The notes under the pieces were generated by a model, which ran no database searches, had not been told where the DNA came from, and saw only the letters and a list, made by a program, of their open reading frames with translations. Positions 20,201 to 27,558 of a stretch of DNA of 64,000 bases are shown here, piece by piece. Position 1 is the stretch's first letter, and each line of letters starts with the position of its first letter. The DNA lies in assembly GCA_033765235.1 (NCBI GenBank), contig JANRIG010000030.1:1-64000 (forward strand), read 5' to 3'. Made by a program: the position numbers and the translations under genes. The DNA comes from JANRIG01 sp033765235 (lineage in GTDB: Bacteria > Bacteroidota > Bacteroidia > Cytophagales > UBA9547).

Positions 20201-20443
20201 GTATTCAAAATATACGGCTTGGGAATCAAAAGCATTAGTTTTAAAATATATGACATATTTGGGGGAGAAGTTTTTAGTTCTGATGATGTATTTTTTCTAA
20301 AAAATATAGGTTGGGACGGAAAAGTTGGAGATTTAGAGTTGCCTTCAGGGCAATATATTTGGCAATTCTCAGGGCAAACATTTGATGGAATGTCATTGAC
20401 ATACCATGGTAAAAATAAAGGTACAATAAATATATTGAGGTAA
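17228..20443 (+). CDS. FG-GAP/VCBS propeller protein with gliding-type (type B) T9SS C-terminal domain
   Basis: 1071 residues with a signal peptide (ending CSYAQ). Seven acidic calcium-loop motifs occur about 50-55 residues apart near positions 49 (ADFNNDGLYD), 100 (ADIDQDTQAD), 152 (IDYDMDGDKD), 205 (ADFNKDSYPD), 258 (SDTDGDGYYD), 312 (GNLDGDNLPD) and 361 (IDFDSDGDQE). This fits a complete seven-bladed integrin-alpha-like propeller. A fibronectin-like domain follows (about 400-500), then five or six Ig-like segments with paired cysteines. The last 90 residues (IPTLFSPNGDGNNDVFKIYG, FKIYDIFGGEVF, PSGQYIWQFSG) are the gliding motility-associated C-terminal domain, the type B T9SS signal. The next gene overlaps its stop by one base and encodes the expected PorP/SprF partner. 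Surface adhesin is the best inference. Confidence 0.9.
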   Translation: MHYLHSCKYLIFILAHIWCIQCSYAQQLVSVSPTITGIEFLGNTKYAIADFNNDGLYDIVCQGNDISNESINRVYFNTGNNTFSQTGTPIPPLLNGAIATADIDQDTQADFIISGITGDLDIITRIYKNNGNGTFTVANPMVENLYRNLFLWIDYDMDGDKDLYISGISGSSNTIISKLYNNKGGIFTEAHAHGLPAVSYGNAVTADFNKDSYPDIAVMGILPNANYITDIYYGNGYGVFERQYFGFEALANGSLDVSDTDGDGYYDLALSGSKSNGTKHTLLYKNNFGLAFQPINAPFTGLDHVSLSWGNLDGDNLPDLAICGRISPSQYSTVIYKNIGNNTYSISGEVLENIAYGKVNWIDFDSDGDQELFVSGLAQAGPITHIYNNNLNYINHAPTVSGLSAKVEKDSVKLSWQYATDDNTTQGAITYHVLVSTSPSGVTILNPPSNTVTGFHRIYGQGAYFNTITGWIKKLAPAKYYWSVQGIDQYKKSGKFAPMDSFLICKPINLGNDTATCIHDTLALKFGKPGTRVDWYTQAKGLVMPNSFDYAHINDTTQNVWIWYRNEIGCLQSDSVHVTAYLLPVSTMTDTAKICHFEKYDIIHTTAHDTVMWYTAEKIFEINSLTISGYANENTTKYYTIISPRGCIIQDSIRIDTLPLPRIAVRDTFVCKGYGVKLSLPFPYQYKWLHDSTLLSDKDTLSIASITDSLWITINTLDNKGCKFADTALISYHPLPIAHAGRDTILCINDTHILGSTPSATLGSPPYSYFWSSDSILIIDSIIANPNLIFKKNSYIYLKVSDKYNCLAFDTSKITINPKVKIDTGKDRPICIYDSTQIGGSPSAQNSLFPYLYRWLPGDMAVANPTVHPTTTTTYTLIVSTYHCTADTGYVTVIVNPLPIPYFEKDTIYIGINETGTLKAYGGKYYQWHPTQYCVDADSQQTHVFPPETTDFIVTVTDSNTCVMSDTAKVFVKNQFFIPTLFSPNGDGNNDVFKIYGLGIKSISFKIYDIFGGEVFSSDDVFFLKNIGWDGKVGDLELPSGQYIWQFSGQTFDGMSLTYHGKNKGTINILR

Positions 20444-21591
20444 TGTACAAATACACCTATTATAAGTATTATTTTTTTATATTGATATTCAATATTTGTC
20501 AGCAAATTAACGGACAATCTCCTTTTTTTGTACAATTGCAAAATACCCCATTGCAAATAAGCCCTTCACTGGCTGCCTGTGACAATGATTTTAAAGTTAT
20601 ATTGCAATACAGGCATATATACAGGATAGGAGTGCCAAATTTTTTGAACTATGCAGCTACCGCTGTTATGCCACTTACCAGCAAAAAATTGGAGCTACAC
20701 CGTTGGGGTGGGGTAGGCATGACTATATCATCTCAAGACCATAGCTCACCTGAAATGATAATTTCTTTAAAAAACACGCAGGTGGCTTACGCACACAACT
20801 TACTATTGGCCAACAATTTACATGCTCAAGCAGGCTTTTTGGTTAGTTATAATTTTTACAGCATAAGTAACAGCAACTTTAACACAGGCAGCCAATACAA
20901 TGATTTGCAAGGGTTTAACCCCAATTTGCCAAATAATGAGAAAATATATGGCAGATCAGACACCTACCTTGACTTTGCCATAGGGGTGAGTATCAATAAA
21001 GACAGGACATACAAAGATTTGCATTATTTTGTAGCTGCAGGATTGTATCATCCTCTTAGCCCCAAGACCACATTTTTAGGAGGGTACAATAAAGTGTATC
21101 CTAAAGTAAATGTGCATGCAGGTTATAGACTTAAGGCACATCACCAATGGCACTTTCAGCCCGAATTATTTGTAAGCTACTCACAAGATTTATTCATAAT
21201 AGTGCCCGGGGGGCGCGCAGAGTACCATATACCATCAGGCAAAGATGAGACTAAGTCAGACGATTTTTACCTCAATTTTATAGCTAGATGGTGGCCATTG
21301 AGAGCTGTCATAGCAGGTTTTGAGTTACGATATCATAAGTGGAAAGCAGGTATTGCCTATGATATATACACAGGACCTGTCCAAGAAGTATTTTTAGCAT
21401 CAGGAGCTTATGAAGTTACCTTAGGGTACTACCAAGCATTGGGTATGAGGCGCAAGCACAAAGACCACACCAAATCAGACATGTTGCACAGCGAAGACCC
21501 CTCAAAAGTGACTGATAAAAAGTCTAAAAGTAAAACCACTAACAGAAAGTGGAAGAAAACTGAAAAATTCATAAAACCAAATACCCCGTAG
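20443..21591 (+). CDS. PorP/SprF family T9SS outer-membrane protein
   Basis: 382 residues with an N-terminal signal peptide (ending QINGQ). The text after cleavage, TPLQISPSLAACDND then FKVILQYRHIYR, matches the start of PorP/SprF barrels, which normally open with a 'NPA/PSLAG...' motif and a short first strand. The rest alternates amphipathic strands of an outer-membrane barrel; the last 40 residues are a Lys/Ser-rich tail (KKSKSKTTNRKWKKTEK) that is unusual for the family. Members of this family are usually encoded directly downstream of a type B cargo and help hold or export it, and here the ATG overlaps the stop of the propeller gene (TAATG), so translational coupling is likely. Pairing with the 1071-residue protein is therefore well supported by context. 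Confidence 0.85.
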   Translation: MYKYTYYKYYFFILIFNICQQINGQSPFFVQLQNTPLQISPSLAACDNDFKVILQYRHIYRIGVPNFLNYAATAVMPLTSKKLELHRWGGVGMTISSQDHSSPEMIISLKNTQVAYAHNLLLANNLHAQAGFLVSYNFYSISNSNFNTGSQYNDLQGFNPNLPNNEKIYGRSDTYLDFAIGVSINKDRTYKDLHYFVAAGLYHPLSPKTTFLGGYNKVYPKVNVHAGYRLKAHHQWHFQPELFVSYSQDLFIIVPGGRAEYHIPSGKDETKSDDFYLNFIARWWPLRAVIAGFELRYHKWKAGIAYDIYTGPVQEVFLASGAYEVTLGYYQALGMRRKHKDHTKSDMLHSEDPSKVTDKKSKSKTTNRKWKKTEKFIKPNTP

Positions 21592-21595
21592 CACT

Positions 21596-23347
21596 TTGAA
21601 TGTAAAATGTATAAATATTGCCCAATATTTATTACTTAGCGGTATAGGACTTATGATCATTACCCAAAGTCATGCACAAGACTTGGAGCGGATAGGCAAA
21701 GACAAACAATGGTTTAAAATAAATGGGAACTTGGGTGCAAATCAAATTTACTATCAAGCATTTGGCATACAAAACAGACGCACACCATACAGTTATTTTT
21801 TTACAGGCAATGTTAATGTTAATATTTATGGACTAAATATACCTGTATCAGGTATTTATTCCAACCAGAATTCACAATTTCAGCAACCCTTTAATCAATT
21901 CAGTGCACAGCCATATTACAGATGGGCAAAAATGCATTTAGGTTACAACAGTCTCAACTTATCGCCCTACACCATGAACGGACATATGTATTTGGGTGGA
22001 GCAATTATACTTACACCCGGCATTTGTAGAGCTACTGTATTTTATGGAAGACTGTTTAGAGCCATTGCCGAAGATACATTAGTTGGAAATTTACCCTATT
22101 ATGAGCGTTGGGGTGGAGGAATAAAAATTGGCTTAGGACAAAAAAACAATGCCATTGATATGGTATTGTTCACAGCCAAAGATGATCCAAATTCTATACC
22201 TACTCCCGTGAAAGCTGTAGTGACACCTGCCGAAAACACTGCTATGGCACTGATAGTAAGTAAGCAACTGCCTTTAAACATTGTATTTACAGGCGAATAT
22301 GCATTGAGTGCACTCAATGGCAATGCTCAAAATAATGTATTAACAGATGCAAACACTGCAGGATTTGATAATTTGGTATTGAGAAATACCCCATTTTACA
22401 TACAAAAAGCAGGTGGCAGCCTCTACAAAGCATATCAAGCAAACCTTACTTATCATGCCGGCAAATACACCATAGGTGCTACTTTTGAAAATATAGACCC
22501 CGGATACAGAACTTTGGGAAGCTATTTTTTTAACAACGATATGCGCAATTACACACTTAACAGCTCAGCAAAATTATTGAACCAAAAATTGTCACTAAAT
22601 GCACGTGCAGGATTTCAACACAATAATTTAAAAAATGACAAAATATCACAACTTGCACGCTATATAGTCATGCTTAATGCCAACTTAGTAGCTACAGAGC
22701 GTCTTACTTTTACATTAGGGTATTCTAATTTTCAGTCATCTACACGCATAAGACCAGTGTATGAAAGATACACTTATGCTACACCACAAGATACTTTGCA
22801 GCTCAATAGCTTAGATTTTGTACAACTAACTCAACAAATTAACTTTTCTACACTATATACCCTTCCCCAAAGTGCCGACCTAAATATTAGAAATCAATTT
22901 TCATTTTCATTAAGTGCTCAAGATATAGGCAATGCAGGACAATCAAACCAGCGTGTAGCCACGGGGTCAAGGTTTTATACAGGTGTGGCCGGATATATAA
23001 GAAGCAATAAACAAAAAAATTTGAATCTTACATTTCAGCTTAATACAAACCTATATACATTGGCAGAGTCGAGTGGTGCCACAGTAGGCCCTGTGGCGAG
23101 TGGCAACAAAAGTTTTTTCAAAAAAAAATTAAAATTAACCATCTCTACATCATGGCTCAATGGCTTGGCAAACGGCCAAAAAACCAGTGACATTATTAAT
23201 ACTCGCATTAGCGGTACATACGCAATAGGAAATCACCATTCTTTTAATACTTATATTACGCTTTTGCATAGGATTACCTACCTCCAAGAGACGTCAATAT
23301 CTTACACAGAGCTCACATTCAACTCGGGATATACCTTTACATTTTGA
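21596..23347 (+). CDS. Outer-membrane beta-barrel protein of unknown function
   Basis: 583 residues. Translation from TTG at 21596 gives a good signal peptide (hydrophobic residues 9-24, ending QSHAQ). The mature part is strand-rich and aromatic throughout (PYYRWAKMHLGYNSLN, FYGRLFRAIAED, RLTFTLGYSNFQSS) and ends TELTFNSGYTFTF with a terminal phenylalanine, the hallmark of an outer-membrane barrel recognised by the BAM machinery. There is no TonB box or plug. It starts 4 bases after the PorP/SprF gene and closes the six-gene run. It could be a channel or anchor for the preceding secreted proteins, but that is context only. Confidence 0.82.
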   Translation: MNVKCINIAQYLLLSGIGLMIITQSHAQDLERIGKDKQWFKINGNLGANQIYYQAFGIQNRRTPYSYFFTGNVNVNIYGLNIPVSGIYSNQNSQFQQPFNQFSAQPYYRWAKMHLGYNSLNLSPYTMNGHMYLGGAIILTPGICRATVFYGRLFRAIAEDTLVGNLPYYERWGGGIKIGLGQKNNAIDMVLFTAKDDPNSIPTPVKAVVTPAENTAMALIVSKQLPLNIVFTGEYALSALNGNAQNNVLTDANTAGFDNLVLRNTPFYIQKAGGSLYKAYQANLTYHAGKYTIGATFENIDPGYRTLGSYFFNNDMRNYTLNSSAKLLNQKLSLNARAGFQHNNLKNDKISQLARYIVMLNANLVATERLTFTLGYSNFQSSTRIRPVYERYTYATPQDTLQLNSLDFVQLTQQINFSTLYTLPQSADLNIRNQFSFSLSAQDIGNAGQSNQRVATGSRFYTGVAGYIRSNKQKNLNLTFQLNTNLYTLAESSGATVGPVASGNKSFFKKKLKLTISTSWLNGLANGQKTSDIINTRISGTYAIGNHHSFNTYITLLHRITYLQETSISYTELTFNSGYTFTF

Positions 23348-23487
23348 GAAATCATGAATGTGGTGTAATTATGATTTTTGATTGATTTTTTTGTAGTATT
23401 ATTAACTCATTGGGCATCTGCTATCTTGTTGTTTCATTTTTTTTATGATATTATTTTTAACAATTTTTTTATAAAATATATTACTGT

Positions 23488-23595
23488 ATGGAAAGAATTG
23501 ACCGTATAGAAGCAGCCATCATAGAGCTTCAAAAAAGCCAAGCTATAACAGACTGCTTCGTGCCTCGCAGTGTCGAGTATAATCATTATAGCTAA
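23488..23595 (+). pseudogene. Truncated coiled-coil ORF remnant (35 codons)
   Basis: ATG at 23488 opens MERIDRIEAAIIELQKSQAI, a heptad-like start that resembles the N-terminus of coiled-coil proteins in the DUF3782-like group (typically 'ALEELAKSQAKTD...'). The frame then runs into a small inverted repeat and stops at 23595. I read it as the 5' stub of a longer gene broken by a palindromic element. Between 23348 and 23663 I see nothing else that codes. Confidence 0.35.
23552..23571. repeat. Small REP-like inverted repeat
   Basis: actgc (23552-23556) and gcagt (23567-23571) flank the loop ttcgtgcctc. A similar 'tgcttcg...cctcgca' core recurs as a dispersed repeat in many Bacteroidota genomes from general experience; only one copy is visible in this window. 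Confidence 0.4.
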
Positions 23596-23663
23596 ATACA
23601 GCAACTTATAGAATGTAAAATATAAATTATTAAGTTTAAGATTAAACTCACTTATTCACTAAC

Positions 23664-24560
23664 TCACTGCTTTTTTATGGTGATATCTACAATCTCAAGT
23701 TGCATTTTGTCATCTTTGGAGCGTATTTTTTGTACCCATCTTTGAAAGTCTTCTGAACTGACCGAGCGTGGTATCGAGAGACCGGTAGATTGTTTTTGAG
23801 CACTTTCGAGTACAGGAAGGTTTATTTTATTCACTGAGAACAGTACAAAAATCCTGTTTTGTTCATAGTCACTTTCGGTGCTGGTTTGCAGATGGTCTAC
23901 CCATGTCCATGACGGTTTAAATTTATTTTTTTCAGAAAAAAATATATAATCAGTCTGTGCCTGAAACTCAAAAGAGGCATACTCTTCATAAGGCATGTTT
24001 TGGTAAGGATATATGCAGTAGGCACTCTTGCGGTCATCGAGGAATATGACTACATATCCATTCTTAGGCGATTTGAAACTTAGGTACAGATCTTGCCCGT
24101 TGTTGAAATCTGTAGTTTTGTATTTTGTGTCAGGTATGGCCATGGTTTGTACTTTTATATCTATTTTTTCGCGGGTGAGCTCACGCGCCTTGCCATTTAC
24201 TTTGCACTTTACCCAAAGTTCATCTTTTACAAACTCTTTGGTCACTTTAGGCTCTTCGGTGTCTTCTATCCATTCGGCATTTACGTGGGTATCTGCTATC
24301 ATGCTGAATACGGACTTGGTCTCTACTTTGGAGCCCGATTGCTTGTTTTCAAGCATGGTGCTGTTGCCCTGAAATACAACCCTGCCAAATTCATCTTCCA
24401 TGGCTTGTACACGTGCATAATCGCATGCTTTTTGCTTGGCAAGTTCTATGGTATATGAGCTTTCCATTTTGAGCTGAAACTCCCCTGATACATTTTTCAC
24501 CTTTTGCGAAAATGTATTTGTTGTATTATGTATAAGAAATAATACTGCTATATACTTCAT
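23664..24560 (-). CDS. Exported DUF4384-domain protein
   Basis: I place the start at the ATG whose codon ends at 24560, because translation from there gives a clean signal peptide (MKYIAVLFLIHNTTNTFSQ); an upstream start adds 17 residues that spoil it. The protein is 298 residues. After a region of about 150 residues with charged strands comes the DUF4384 core: NGQDLYLSFKSPKNGYVVIF, then LDDRKSAYCIYPYQNMPYEE and a strand IFFSEKNKFKPSW. DUF4384 proteins are periplasmic or surface proteins of unknown function often found with peptidases or kinases. Divergent from apt across 101 bases, so the two promoters share the intergenic space. No partner gene suggests a pathway. Confidence 0.75.
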   Translation of the reverse strand: MKYIAVLFLIHNTTNTFSQKVKNVSGEFQLKMESSYTIELAKQKACDYARVQAMEDEFGRVVFQGNSTMLENKQSGSKVETKSVFSMIADTHVNAEWIEDTEEPKVTKEFVKDELWVKCKVNGKARELTREKIDIKVQTMAIPDTKYKTTDFNNGQDLYLSFKSPKNGYVVIFLDDRKSAYCIYPYQNMPYEEYASFEFQAQTDYIFFSEKNKFKPSWTWVDHLQTSTESDYEQNRIFVLFSVNKINLPVLESAQKQSTGLSIPRSVSSEDFQRWVQKIRSKDDKMQLEIVDITIKKQ

Positions 24561-24661
24561 GAGTAATATTTGTTGAGGCAATATAATATTTGTATATCGG
24601 ATAATTAGCATTTATTTTTACAATATTAATGAAATAGAATAGATTAACGTATTGTAGAGCT

Positions 24662-25192
24662 ATGAGCATAGAAGCAAAAATAAAAAGTGCAGTAAGGGAT
24701 GTGAAAAATTTTCCCAAAGACGGTATTGTATTCAAAGACATCACCCCTATACTCAAATCACCCGGGCTATGCAAAGAGATAGTAAGTGTATGTTGTGATA
24801 ATGTATCAGATATCAAGCCCGATGCCATAGCATGTATCGAAAGCCGTGGATTTTGGTTTGGACTTGCCATAGCTCAAAGGTTAAATATACCTTTAATACC
24901 TATTCGCAAGTTGGGCAAGCTGCCTTATGAAACCAACTCATATACTTATGAGCTGGAATACGGCAAAGCCACTATGGAGATACACTCAGATGCACTTCAA
25001 AAAGGATGGAAAGTGCTTGTGCATGACGACCTATTGGCTACAGGAGGCACAGCCTCTGCTGCATCAGAACTTATAAAAATACAAAACGCTACTGTGGCGG
25101 GGTATATATTTTTGGTCGAGCTCACTTTTTTGGAAGGCAGAGAGAGGCTTAGCAAGTATGGGAGTCCGATAGTGTCTTTGGCTTCCTATTAA
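24662..25192 (+). CDS. apt: Adenine phosphoribosyltransferase
   Basis: Purine salvage: adenine plus PRPP gives AMP and pyrophosphate in the cytoplasm. The 176-residue length is usual. The N-terminal FPKDGIVFKDITPIL motif and the substrate loop CIESRGFWFGLAIA are characteristic of Apt, and the PRPP-binding signature VLVHDDLLATGGT is at about residues 118-130. Start ATG at 24662 agrees with family length. It is a single gene between a divergent DUF4384 gene and a small lipoprotein gene 190 bases downstream. Confidence 0.97.
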   Translation: MSIEAKIKSAVRDVKNFPKDGIVFKDITPILKSPGLCKEIVSVCCDNVSDIKPDAIACIESRGFWFGLAIAQRLNIPLIPIRKLGKLPYETNSYTYELEYGKATMEIHSDALQKGWKVLVHDDLLATGGTASAASELIKIQNATVAGYIFLVELTFLEGRERLSKYGSPIVSLASY

Positions 25193-25356
25193 TATATGGC
25201 AAATATTTGGAGTTAATCGCAAATCAGTAGTATAATTCATCAGTTTGCTTATGTTTCTTAGTGTAAGACATCTATTATTATTCATACCCTATAAATATTT
25301 GGTTGCCATTGTATAAATATTTCCACATTTTTTTTTAGTTTTAACAATCAATATTC

Positions 25357-25364
25357 TATTTTTG
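25357..25364 (+). promoter_or_regulatory. Bacteroidota -7 promoter element (TATTTTTG)
   Basis: TATTTTTG fits the TAnnTTTG consensus and lies 17 bases before the ATG at 25382. No clear TTTG -33 element is present; a T-rich run sits there instead. Confidence 0.5.
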
Positions 25365-25381
25365 AAAAAATTAACAAGGTT

Positions 25382-25621
25382 ATGAAAAATACATATATAC
25401 TTCTGTCTGTTTTGTGTGTGAGTTTGCTATGCTCTTGTGGCGCACAATATGCTAAGGTAAAAATAGAAGATGCAAGGCCTAAAGATGAATATGTGTATGG
25501 TGACGTAAATGGTGCACCTCGCCAACTCAAAAATACTTATGGCAACACTACTCCTGAGTCTGCGGAGATAGCAGCCACATTCAGAAAACAAGTTGAAAGC
25601 AACTTAGTCTCTGCAAAGTAA
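25382..25621 (+). CDS. Small putative lipoprotein
   Basis: A 79-residue protein with a hydrophobic leader (KNTYILLSVLCVSLLCSCGA). A cysteine at position 20 in LLCSC could be the lipidated residue, although Cys at -2 is not typical of a lipobox. The mature part is short, charged and helical towards the end (SAEIAATFRKQVESNLVSAK), without a family I recognise. It has its own promoter and is followed after 29 bases, including a C8 tract, by folK. Confidence 0.6.
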   Translation: MKNTYILLSVLCVSLLCSCGAQYAKVKIEDARPKDEYVYGDVNGAPRQLKNTYGNTTPESAEIAATFRKQVESNLVSAK

Positions 25622-25625
25622 CTTT

Positions 25626-25633
25626 CCCCCCCC
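25626..25633 (+). repeat. C8 homopolymer upstream of folK
   Basis: Eight C bases in an AT-rich intergenic gap, 17 bases before the folK ATG. It is striking against the local composition and is the kind of tract that slips in replication. Confidence 0.85.
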
Positions 25634-25650
25634 AAAATAATTTACTTACT

Positions 25651-26160
25651 ATGAGTACAGAGCCACATCCGCATGAAGCATATTTGGGTGTAGGCAGCAA
25701 TGTAGGTAATAAGATTGAAAATATAACCCGTTCACTCGCATTCATATCGGAGCAAGTAGGCAACATAGCCACCAAATCTTCACTATACCGGTCAGAGCCT
25801 TGGGGCAATCGTGACCAAGATTCGTTTATTAATATCGTAATCAAAATAACCACAGCACAATCATGCGAAACACTACTCAAAACCCTATTGAATATTGAAG
25901 ACAAAATGGGTAGAGTTCGTACTGAAAAGTGGGGACCCAGAACTATTGACATAGATATACTATATTATGACAATCTCATATTGGATATGGACTACCTCAC
26001 CATACCACATATAGAGCTCCCCTATCGCAGGTTTGTGCTCACTCCGCTGGTGGAGATAGCTCCGCATTTTATGCATCCCTTTTTTAAACTCACTAATGAA
26101 GAGCTACTCCAAGAGTGCGATGACAACCTGACTGTAACAGCCCTTCAAAATGTTTATTGA
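25651..26160 (+). CDS. folK: 2-amino-4-hydroxy-6-hydroxymethyldihydropteridine diphosphokinase
   Basis: HPPK of folate synthesis: transfers pyrophosphate from ATP to 6-hydroxymethyl-7,8-dihydropterin. The 169 residues carry the family landmarks YLGVGSNVGNKIENI (N-terminal loop), SSLYRSEPWG, and the signature GPRTIDIDILYYDN near residues 95-108, then PHIELPYRRFVLTPL. Length is normal for a monofunctional enzyme. Its 3' end overlaps tilS by 11 bases, so the two are translated from one message. Confidence 0.96.
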   Translation: MSTEPHPHEAYLGVGSNVGNKIENITRSLAFISEQVGNIATKSSLYRSEPWGNRDQDSFINIVIKITTAQSCETLLKTLLNIEDKMGRVRTEKWGPRTIDIDILYYDNLILDMDYLTIPHIELPYRRFVLTPLVEIAPHFMHPFFKLTNEELLQECDDNLTVTALQNVY

Positions 26161-27460
26161 AATATTCAAAAAACATATAACCTCAGAGGCACTATTTGTA
26201 CCTGAAGACAGACTAATAGCTACCGTGAGCGGCGGAATAGACTCTGTGGCAATGATTTGGCTTTTGCACAAATGTGGTTATCAGTTTACCATTGCTCACT
26301 GCAACTTTGGACTCAGGGGTGAAGAGTCAGACGAGGACGAGCATTTTGTACAACAACTTGCCAAAAAATACAAAGTACCATTTCATACCCATAAGTTTGA
26401 CACTCAAAACTTTGCCAATGACCATAAGATGTCGGTACAGCTGGCAGCACGCACCCTCAGGTATGCATGGTTTGAAGAACTCAGACAAAAACTAAACTAT
26501 TCATACATACTCACTGCACACCACCAAAACGATACTTTGGAGACTGTGTTATACAACCTTGCCAAAGGCACAGGCATAGCAGGACTACATGGTATATACC
26601 CCAAAATAGGTAACATCATCAGACCTATGCTGGCATTTACCAAAGCCGACATCCAAGATATAGTAGCACAAAATCATCTTACATGGCGTGAAGACAGTAG
26701 CAATGCACATAGTCATTATGCTCGCAACCTCATACGTCATGAGGTGATACCCGCTTTAAAAATAATAAATCCAAACCTTGAGAATACCATTAACGATACG
26801 GTAAAGCAGGTAAGAAATGTTGAAATTTTTTTTGATAATGAATATAATAAATTCAAGAATGAATATCTAAAAAAAGATGGTGCCCTATATTACTTAGAGT
26901 TAAGCAAAAGTATATCGCCGTCATTTTATTACAAGTATCTGAAAGAGATAGGATTTGCTTGGCAACAGTGCGAACAAATAATTGAAAAAGAGCATGTTGC
27001 AGGCAGTAAATTTTATTCACATCTTTACATGCTCAGTATAGACAGAAACAGGTGGTACATATCTGCCCATGCGCAGATATACACCCCTATGGCAGAAGTA
27101 CAAAAAAATAGTACAAAATTTATATTTGGCGATAGCACTTTTAAAGTAGAAATACATGATAGAGGATTACGCATTAATACACACCCTGACATAGCATATT
27201 TAGACGAGAGCAAGCTCATATACCCACTCATTGTGCGCAGGTGGCAAGATGGAGATTGGTTCATACCATATGGTATGAATGGAAAAAAAAAAATCAGCGA
27301 TTTTTTAATAGACAAAAAAGTACCTTTGCCACTCAAATCGCACCTGTTTGTAATTGTATCAGGTACTTCAATAGTTTGGTTATCAGGCCATAGGATAGAT
27401 GATAGATATAAAGTAACTGATGATACACTCTATATCATGAAAATCAGTAAAATTCAATAA
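26150..27460 (+). CDS. tilS: tRNA(Ile)-lysidine synthetase
   Basis: Modifies C34 of the CAU-anticodon tRNA-Ile to lysidine using ATP and lysine, which lets it read AUA. The PP-loop SGGIDSVAM lies at about residues 27-35. HCNFGLRGEESDEDE and LTAHHQNDTLETVLYNL are conserved substrate-binding stretches, followed by a TilS C-terminal region (RRWQDGDWFIPYGMNGKKKI). The 436-residue length is normal. The neighbouring genes of this genome use AUA heavily, so the enzyme is certainly needed. An A11 tract at 27283-27293 lies in the codons for NGKKKIS. Confidence 0.96.
   Translation: MFIEIFKKHITSEALFVPEDRLIATVSGGIDSVAMIWLLHKCGYQFTIAHCNFGLRGEESDEDEHFVQQLAKKYKVPFHTHKFDTQNFANDHKMSVQLAARTLRYAWFEELRQKLNYSYILTAHHQNDTLETVLYNLAKGTGIAGLHGIYPKIGNIIRPMLAFTKADIQDIVAQNHLTWREDSSNAHSHYARNLIRHEVIPALKIINPNLENTINDTVKQVRNVEIFFDNEYNKFKNEYLKKDGALYYLELSKSISPSFYYKYLKEIGFAWQQCEQIIEKEHVAGSKFYSHLYMLSIDRNRWYISAHAQIYTPMAEVQKNSTKFIFGDSTFKVEIHDRGLRINTHPDIAYLDESKLIYPLIVRRWQDGDWFIPYGMNGKKKISDFLIDKKVPLPLKSHLFVIVSGTSIVWLSGHRIDDRYKVTDDTLYIMKISKIQ
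27283..27293 (+). repeat. A11 homopolymer within tilS
   Basis: Eleven consecutive A bases in the tilS coding frame (Gly-Lys-Lys-Lys-Ile). Such tracts are prone to slippage in replication or transcription. Confidence 0.85.
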
Positions 27461-27513
27461 TATATTACATCAAATACATAGCTTTTTTCACATACATTGT
27501 GTAAAGCATTAAT

Positions 27514-27521
27514 TACATTTG
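27514..27521 (+). promoter_or_regulatory. Bacteroidota -7 promoter element (TACATTTG)
   Basis: TACATTTG matches TAnnTTTG and lies 37 bases upstream of the TTG start of the histidine kinase gene. No well-placed TTTG -33 element is visible. Confidence 0.5.
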
Positions 27522-27558
27522 TCGCAATTTGGATATTAATACTTTACAACATATATAA

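Noticed and set aside
24093..24458. 121-codon plus-strand ORF opposite the DUF4384 gene
   Set aside because: Antisense shadow; aromatic-rich translation and no promoter.
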